The notes under the pieces: generated by a model
Databases searched by the model: none
What the model was told of the DNA's origin: nothing
Seen by the model: the letters and a program-made list of their open reading frames with translations, nothing else
NCBI GenBank assembly: GCA_009731375.1
Contig: BJOX01000084.1
Coordinates: forward strand, 98,891 to 162,890
Source of the DNA: Paulinella micropora
Lineage: Eukaryota; Cercozoa; Imbricatea; Euglyphida
Direction: 5' to 3'
Length of the DNA: 64,000 bases
Position numbers and translations under genes: made by a program
Shown: positions 59,501 through 64,000 of the stretch, in pieces
How positions within the stretch are numbered: position 1 is the first letter of the stretch
Layout of the letters: each line of letters opens with the position of its first letter

Positions 59501-60063
59501 TCTTGATCTGCGCGAATTTCCTTTACTTTGTTTCCTGTCTGTCTCTCATAAAAGGCTACAGCTTGTTTTAAGCAATCTACAAACTCATTCTTATGGGCTA
59601 AATAAAAGTCAAGAATGAACAGTGAGTAGTCGTCGGTGACCGAAAATTTATACCGTTTACCACCTATTGATCTAGTTGCCCACGGTCCTGATGTGTCTAT
59701 GTGTAGAATTATACCTGGCTTTTGGGCTCTTTCTATTGTATTAACTGCAAAACGTGGCAAACGTTTAGACTTTCCTATCATGCAAGATTCGCAAAATCTC
59801 ACATCGCTCTCGTCACCAACTAACTTAATGTTCAAAATTTTTGCCAATAGGCGCATCTTTGTTAACCCATAATGCCCACAGGCATAGTGAAAAAGCTTGA
59901 TTCCTATCTTTCTAGGTTTGTCTGACTTTCTGGGGTAAGCTTCATATAATACTATATCTACGTGTAATTCTTTCTCTCTCTTATTTACTTCATGCTTACT
60001 TGTCTCGTTTTTGTTCTCATTTGTGGGGCTTCCCTCCCCTTCTACCCCCTTGTTGCGAAAGGA
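56551..60063 (-). CDS. copia integrase, reverse transcriptase and RNase H
   Basis: Frame open from just after a TGA at 60066-60064 to TAA at 56551; first ATG at 59856. The HHCC region (LFHYACGHYGLTKMRL, CESCMIGKSKR) precedes the integrase core. Counting from the ATG, catalytic residues are Asp54 (HIDTSGPW), Asp117 (RADQEF) and Glu152 (AEKVND), a DD35E spacing. RT has GIDFKNAYLNA and a FHVDDLL catalytic box near residue 780, with His where Tyr is usual. RNase H has WPDAAHK, SSNDAEI and EDNSQTV. It lies in the -1 frame relative to gag-protease, so expression needs frameshifting or a one-base indel separates them. Confidence 0.92.
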   Translation of the reverse strand, partial: SFRNKGVEGEGSPTNENKNETSKHEVNKREKELHVDIVLYEAYPRKSDKPRKIGIKLFHYACGHYGLTKMRLLAKILNIKLVGDESDVRFCESCMIGKSKRLPRFAVNTIERAQKPGIILHIDTSGPWATRSIGGKRYKFSVTDDYSLFILDFYLAHKNEFVDCLKQAVAFYERQTGNKVKEIRADQEFHIPEEVIKWWKNIRFIWKTSATNDKDGNPIAEKVNDITAGPARAMRYHAKLPPQFWAELEHAATTIHNILPAIHGERKGISPYEQLLGRKPTLFHLKPIGCMGVLHIPKTKVRKGEYRGKKVMLVGYDLFRELYRVWDGKKIISGVRDVRFNIHKIGKQAHPPKLVSWDNDDSEGENENESEQPHTSPQASPPQSPPQSPPQSPKSPHNVNNDHPTTHFDEVEGETENVDIDANENEHENEHVEKNTLDHKHTRLHTSPEPHYPQQLPPEHKIKPQEHTNEQDPTDPLKIHERRAYEEKSPPSKGLTWEQSQRVTESNIIPGKRQRKAVERFTPSNEPKREKREAQELIGKVVRVPARAWGDGWAKKKYGEGWESIVRVGVVSRVSDPRDRLVVRDRPQPTHIVKFEDEEERMLNSEILKYSVKDPEYPLQSPANMFLCDDRMVADEIRDFYLYVDIRVPKDVIEEGLTAKDVLEGMKTELKALQSFNTYTWVPHKEASKAGVSKIVRLTWVHKVKLDENGKKFIKSRLALRGDMLEPGVSYNPDQLFVPCAAHHSLLFLAKLAAWHKHKLYGIDFKNAYLNARMNDPVYAYAPESVDREGHEGMIWRIDGALYGAPQAGRRWYEILAPKLEELGFRLLDSDLCMFVENDKALREAIVGIFHVDDLLFTAPNKQAYERFASALEKHFPLKRLGIAREFKGIEIEQSNGKIILHQRKYQQQILKEVGYDSAKPVSTPAQEHFTEPMSESASLRKFSIPSLVGRLLFLAKMTRPDIEQALNSASVMQTIDKGITYAMLGRIFRYLVNSYRGLAYHEPKSEQEGQTYPKLSMWPDAAHKVCKKTGKSRTGFVILWGSDPVAWLSKRQSRIALSSNDAEIFAATECIREGLALKHITQELNIAQKSPIELFEDNSQTVLAAERGMSGNRTKHLPLELHFMHHLQRDGEIKFVKVGTKKQIGDVMTKYLPKEQFEYLLNKFTVKLK
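60042..60063 (-). promoter_or_regulatory. Gag-pol frame overlap, candidate -1 frameshift site
   Basis: The pol frame opens after a TGA at 60066-60064 and the gag frame stops at 60042, so any shift must occur within 22 nt. It contains a G5 run (60049-60045) read AGG GGG in gag and AAG GGG in pol. Confidence 0.45.
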
Positions 60064-63032
60064 TCATATCTTTCGTTGACTTTCAATGGTTCATCATATT
60101 CGTCATCCCATCTATATATCATACTCTTAGTTAATCTTCCCCTTACTAATATGTCACTCTCGTTAATGTGGATGGGGTGTTTGAGTATTACTAACTGTCC
60201 GTTTTGGTGGATGACTGATCTGTTGTGTCTGTGGTCCATCTGTCCTGTAGAGACTATGCTAACTGGTAAGGTAGTGTCGAGTAACATCTTCTTTTCTACT
60301 GCTCTAGGCCTTCCTTTCCCATCTATCACAGTCAGCCTAGCTCTTCCTGACTTACTCAACTCCCTTTCTCCATTACCTGTCAGTAGTTCTACCGGGTCTA
60401 TCTCATCGACATCCGTCAATCTGTCTTCTCTGCATGATATGTCTGTGCTTGCTCCACTATCCTGTACTGTCATGTCTCTCTTTTTCATCACTCTTTTTCT
60501 CACATGTATCAGTACATGCTCTGTCTCTCCTTCTGTCTCTGTCTCTGTTTCTAGTTCACCCTCAGAGACTCCTCTACCCTCACCTTGTCCCTCTTCTGTG
60601 AGTTGTGGAGGTGTAGTGATGGGACTCTGTCTGACTGCTCTCTCCAAGTACACTCCTTCTATTGCTCTTACTATGTCAGTCAAAAAGTCATCTCTCTCTA
60701 GCTCGCCACTCACGACACGCATCACTTCTCCATTCATTCCCCTCACGCACTCATTCATCAACGTTTTAGCTATTTCATTTATATCTTTGAAGGTTATGAC
60801 GGGAGGGTTGATGGGTTGCGTGTTTGTTGTCTGTGTTGGTGGGAGTGCTGTGATTGGTCTAGAACTAGAGATTTGGAGTTGTTGTGAGGTGGGACCTATT
60901 TGGTTGCCAAACTTGTTGACAGAAGTGGGCCCAAGTCGTTGCTCTCCCTCATCCACTCCACTCTCTTCTCTCCCTTCTCTGCTCTGGCCGGTCCGCTGAC
61001 TAGAAAATGGATTATGTTTGCGTGGTTGTTGCGGAATATTTTGCGAGACTTGTGGACTTGTGGAAATTTTGGTGTCACGTAAAGTTTCAAATTCCCCGAA
61101 AACGAGTCTTTGCGTAATTTTATGAGACTTTTCCAATGCCGCAGCTTTAAGACCTCGTTCGTCTGGGTAGTAAGGAGATTTGGGGGGACGCAACACGGGA
61201 CTTACCGACAAATCCAACTCCGGATAATCTGGGTCTTGTGTGGCGTGATATCCGCAGTACCTCGCATAAGATAATCGTTTCGCGTGATTTGCGTATATTC
61301 CTTTTCCTTTTGATTTTTCAACGGAAACATTACACGGTTTTTTGCGTCTGTTTATTCCGGCACATTTTGTGTCAGGCGTGACTCCGTAAGAACTCTCAAG
61401 CCTCAAAGGAGTTTCGTTAGGGTTAGGGGTGACTGGGGAACATCGTGGGGTGGCGGATACTAACCGCTCTTCCTTGCCTTCTCCCCGTAGTGAGGAGGGA
61501 CCTCGTAGGGTGGCCGATACTAACCGCACTTCCCGTCCTTCTCCACTCTCACTATGTCTATTCCCTACCCTAGGTGTAGTCTTTGTATCGTTCAAAAGGG
61601 CTTGGGGACTTGTAGATTTGTGATGAGGTGAGCTTGGTTGCTCGTCATCTCTTTCTCTTTCTTCCTCATCATCATCGCTCTTATCATAAGTGTTCCCCAT
61701 ATGGATTAAAGCAACGTTTGTATCAGAGTCACTTTGTTCGTCTTCGTTTTTGTCGTTGCCGGTTGTTATCAAAGTGAGTGCTTTCTTTTTCTTATGAAAG
61801 GGTTTCTTTTTGTTTTTGTAATTGTTCTTTTGTTCGTTCTTTTCTTGTTCCGTGCCTTTGTCTTCCGTTTGATTCCGTTTTAATTTTCCTTCTTTGCGGA
61901 ACTTTTCCGAAATCACCGGACAATATCTCATGGTATGGCCTTTGGCATCACATCCGAAACACGTGACTTTGAGCGTCCAGTTTGGAGCTGTCTTTGGTCC
62001 CGGTTTATTGTCTCCCCTTTTCCCTTTATTATCCATCAGGAGATTGGTCTCTTGCCGCTGCTTGCCATCCCGAGATTTCTTGTTGTTGTCTTTGCGAATT
62101 TGAGTTTTTCTCTCACGGAAATTGTTACGTCTTTCTTTTTCTTCCCACATTAACCATCTTTCCCTAGATGCTTCGCATAGTTCCGAGAAATTTGGTCTTA
62201 GTCTGGCCGGGAGATCATAGTGGTCCACCTGAAATTTATCCCCGAAAGCTGGATGGTAGCGCAATTTCTTAAATAGCTTTCTCTTTGCTTCCTCATCGGA
62301 AAATGGCGCCCCACGTAAACTTTCAAGCTGGATTTTCTTTGCGAGAAATTCATTTAGCCAGTCTACATACCTCTGACCTGCCCTTGGTCTCGTTCTCTCA
62401 AACTCTTCCTCTAACATGTACCTACCTGCTCCGGAAATGCCTCCCCATTGATCTCTTACTACTATCAACTCTTCAATGGGTCCTTTCGTCTTCTGTGTTC
62501 GCAGGAAATTAGATACATTGTCTTTGGAAAAAGCCACAGACAGACATAACTGCAAAGTTTTCATCCTTTCATAATATTTCTTCTCTTTGCGGATAGCTGT
62601 CTTTCTTCTTGTGTGTTGTTTCATACTTTGTCTCTTCTTTTTCCTTGCTTCTTTCTCTTTCCACTCTCTCTTTTGTTCTGCTGTCATTTTATCCCAACCT
62701 TCTGGCTGTTTGATATCTTCTTTCTTTGTCTGGGGTCTCTGTCTTCCTCTCTGAGAGGTGTCTGACTCTTCATCTTCCTCACTATCACTTATGGGCGTGT
62801 CGGGCTCTTCTAAGTCTTCTGCCGTCTTAGCACTTGCTTCGTCGTAAGGAAAATCCCTTTTGGCTTTAGCTGGGTCGGCTAATGCCACAGATACCATCTC
62901 TGCCACGTGGACAGATATCCCCTGCATGTGCTTCTGAAACTTGCTTGACCAAGGCCAAAAGCTTTTGTCGTTGTAGGCATCACCCCCCCGGATAGCCGGT
63001 AAAAAGTACCCTTTTTCTGGTGTCAGGTGCAC
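60042..63032 (-). CDS. copia gag-protease polyprotein
   Basis: 996 residues. The N-terminal third is acidic (EEPDTPISDSEEDEESD) then highly basic. A gag core follows (VDWLNEFLAKKIQLESLRGA), then a CCHC knuckle CFGCDAKGHTMRYC at about residue 357 (61923-61964). A long Ser/Arg/Glu-rich spacer leads to an aspartic protease with the DSGAS catalytic motif at about residue 857 (near 60455). It ends DPFATRG-stop at 60042. Gag forms the particle and the protease matures it. It is longer than typical copia gag-protease because of the spacer. The start ATG at 63032 is the first of the frame. Its gag matches the relic at 15980-16790. Confidence 0.9.
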   Translation of the reverse strand: MHLTPEKGYFLPAIRGGDAYNDKSFWPWSSKFQKHMQGISVHVAEMVSVALADPAKAKRDFPYDEASAKTAEDLEEPDTPISDSEEDEESDTSQRGRQRPQTKKEDIKQPEGWDKMTAEQKREWKEKEARKKKRQSMKQHTRRKTAIRKEKKYYERMKTLQLCLSVAFSKDNVSNFLRTQKTKGPIEELIVVRDQWGGISGAGRYMLEEEFERTRPRAGQRYVDWLNEFLAKKIQLESLRGAPFSDEEAKRKLFKKLRYHPAFGDKFQVDHYDLPARLRPNFSELCEASRERWLMWEEKERRNNFRERKTQIRKDNNKKSRDGKQRQETNLLMDNKGKRGDNKPGPKTAPNWTLKVTCFGCDAKGHTMRYCPVISEKFRKEGKLKRNQTEDKGTEQEKNEQKNNYKNKKKPFHKKKKALTLITTGNDKNEDEQSDSDTNVALIHMGNTYDKSDDDEEERERDDEQPSSPHHKSTSPQALLNDTKTTPRVGNRHSESGEGREVRLVSATLRGPSSLRGEGKEERLVSATPRCSPVTPNPNETPLRLESSYGVTPDTKCAGINRRKKPCNVSVEKSKGKGIYANHAKRLSYARYCGYHATQDPDYPELDLSVSPVLRPPKSPYYPDERGLKAAALEKSHKITQRLVFGEFETLRDTKISTSPQVSQNIPQQPRKHNPFSSQRTGQSREGREESGVDEGEQRLGPTSVNKFGNQIGPTSQQLQISSSRPITALPPTQTTNTQPINPPVITFKDINEIAKTLMNECVRGMNGEVMRVVSGELERDDFLTDIVRAIEGVYLERAVRQSPITTPPQLTEEGQGEGRGVSEGELETETETEGETEHVLIHVRKRVMKKRDMTVQDSGASTDISCREDRLTDVDEIDPVELLTGNGERELSKSGRARLTVIDGKGRPRAVEKKMLLDTTLPVSIVSTGQMDHRHNRSVIHQNGQLVILKHPIHINESDILVRGRLTKSMIYRWDDEYDEPLKVNERYDPFATRG

Positions 63033-64000
63033 CTAGTTTTTTCCCATTATTTTCAATATCGTTTGGCCGGATTTGACCTAATGCCATTTTAACCTTGGTC
63101 TGTTGCCGTTTTCTTTTCGGCTTCACTGAGCTAATATAACGAGACATCATTCTCTTTTGGGGATTTGTGTCTGGTTGTATTACCGACTTTTTATTGAGCT
63201 ATCTTCGGGGATTGTAACATTAGAGTCACCAGCACAAGGCTGATTTCTTTTCTGGCTTGTTTTTGGAACAGCAGAAAGAAAAATTGGACAGACCTATCTC
63301 TTCTGAGTAGGTGTTCCAAAAAACAAATACTCCAGCACATCCCCACACAGCTCTTTTTGCAAAACTAGACGTCTAGGCGTTTGTGAGTAGGTGTCTCAGT
63401 ACCCTCTCCACAGCCTGTATCTGTGTCCTCACAAGGAGGCCAGACACCAGACCTCGTAGCTGTTCTTTTGTTCTCTCTTGAGACAGAGACAGAGTAGGTC
63501 AACAGACGTACAAACAAACACTCACAGATACAAACAAACTTGAAGGACACGAGCGTAGTACTCTACCTTTCAAGTCTGTGCACTTTGTTGCCTCTCAAAC
63601 CACACACATCAGAGTATTTTTGCAAATCTCTGACTGTCTTTCGACAATAGGTCTGAACAAGTGTCAGACGACAAGTCGACTTCTCAAGGAGTGCTTCTCT
63701 AGCCTCTTTGACATTATCTGTACATAGGTCCTCGTACCTCATAACAGATACAACAACAAAAAGAGAAAAAGAAAAGAGGAGTGGAGAAGGAGATCAAATT
63801 TTCAGAGAAAGTCGTACAGATTACTTCTTTCTCACAAAAAAAAAAAAACATAAGAACAAAAAAACACATAAGACATAGAGGTGAGACGCTCTCTCTCTAT
63901 ACTGTCTTTTCGTTTTTTCTCTCTATTCGTTCCTCATAGACGAACAGAGCAATTACGGGGTAGAAACAACTCTGTCTCATCCGTATTCCTTCAGCGTCCA
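63033..64000. other. copia leader / 5' LTR region, unresolved
   Basis: No ORF. CT- and ACA-rich. Should contain the primer-binding site and at least part of the 5' LTR, but I could not match it to the region after the polypurine tract. Confidence 0.35.

Larger units (their letters stand above)
56107..63032 (-). mobile_element. Ty1/copia LTR retrotransposon, internal region
   Basis: Order gag-protease-integrase-RT-RNase H is diagnostic of Ty1/copia (Pseudoviridae-type) elements. Both long frames are open end to end, so the insertion is young. Two frames are used instead of the usual single one. The 5' LTR is outside the window or not recognisable in 63033-64000. Confidence 0.92.

Noticed and set aside
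63033-64000. 5' LTR of the copia element
   Set aside because: I could not align it to the sequence after the polypurine tract near 56106, so it is left unresolved.

Overview
The window looks like nuclear DNA of an unidentified microbial eukaryote (protist or alga). Genes are split by GT-AG introns whose phases agree across exon junctions. There is a Ty1/copia retrotransposon, a LINE reverse transcriptase, tRNA-derived SINEs, a nuclear-type group I intron, and a very heavy load of microsatellites. Nothing in the sequence names the species. Sixteen N gaps lie mostly at poly-G, poly-C or poly-T runs, so some breaks may be assembly faults.

Layout. (1) 1-7967, minus strand: a PH-RhoGAP gene traced through at least 15 short exons, with introns full of GATA, AT, CA, GA and AATAT repeats and partial exon copies. 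(2) 8000-11500: tandem repeats, a LINE 3' end, a foldback repeat. (3) 11929-14050, plus: a RING protein resembling the N-terminal half of RFWD3, followed by long Ser/Thr homopolymers. (4) 14050-19950: non-coding DNA and a decayed copia gag. (5) 19956-24976, minus: a secreted, Cys-rich, mucin-like protein with 66-bp coding repeats and an Asp/Asn/Met-rich C-terminus. (6) 25453-30710, plus: a type II membrane glycoprotein with a Ser-rich stalk and a Cys-rich end; a group I intron core lies among its introns. (7) 31000-35000: SINEs, an inverted repeat, a GPI-anchored Cys-rich gene. (8) 35400-36812: a 5'-truncated LINE. (9) 39400-41167, minus: a broken gag gene with two CCCH fingers and a CCHC knuckle. 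(10) 42088-46998: a 4.9-kb unit bounded by direct repeats. (11) 47400-55000: a broken, intron-containing gene joining a ParB-like region to a circularly permuted (beta-class-like) DNA methyltransferase, with nine or ten copies of a 23-bp palindrome in its introns and flanks. (12) 56100-63032, minus: a largely intact copia element with gag-protease and integrase-RT-RNase H in two frames.

Two observations stand out. The ParB/methyltransferase locus with its private palindrome family is the best candidate for an undescribed system. Separately, exon ends are echoed inside neighbouring introns with a consistent polarity: acceptor-side fragments lie upstream of the intact exon, donor-side fragments downstream. 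This points to frequent tandem duplication across splice junctions in microsatellite-rich introns.
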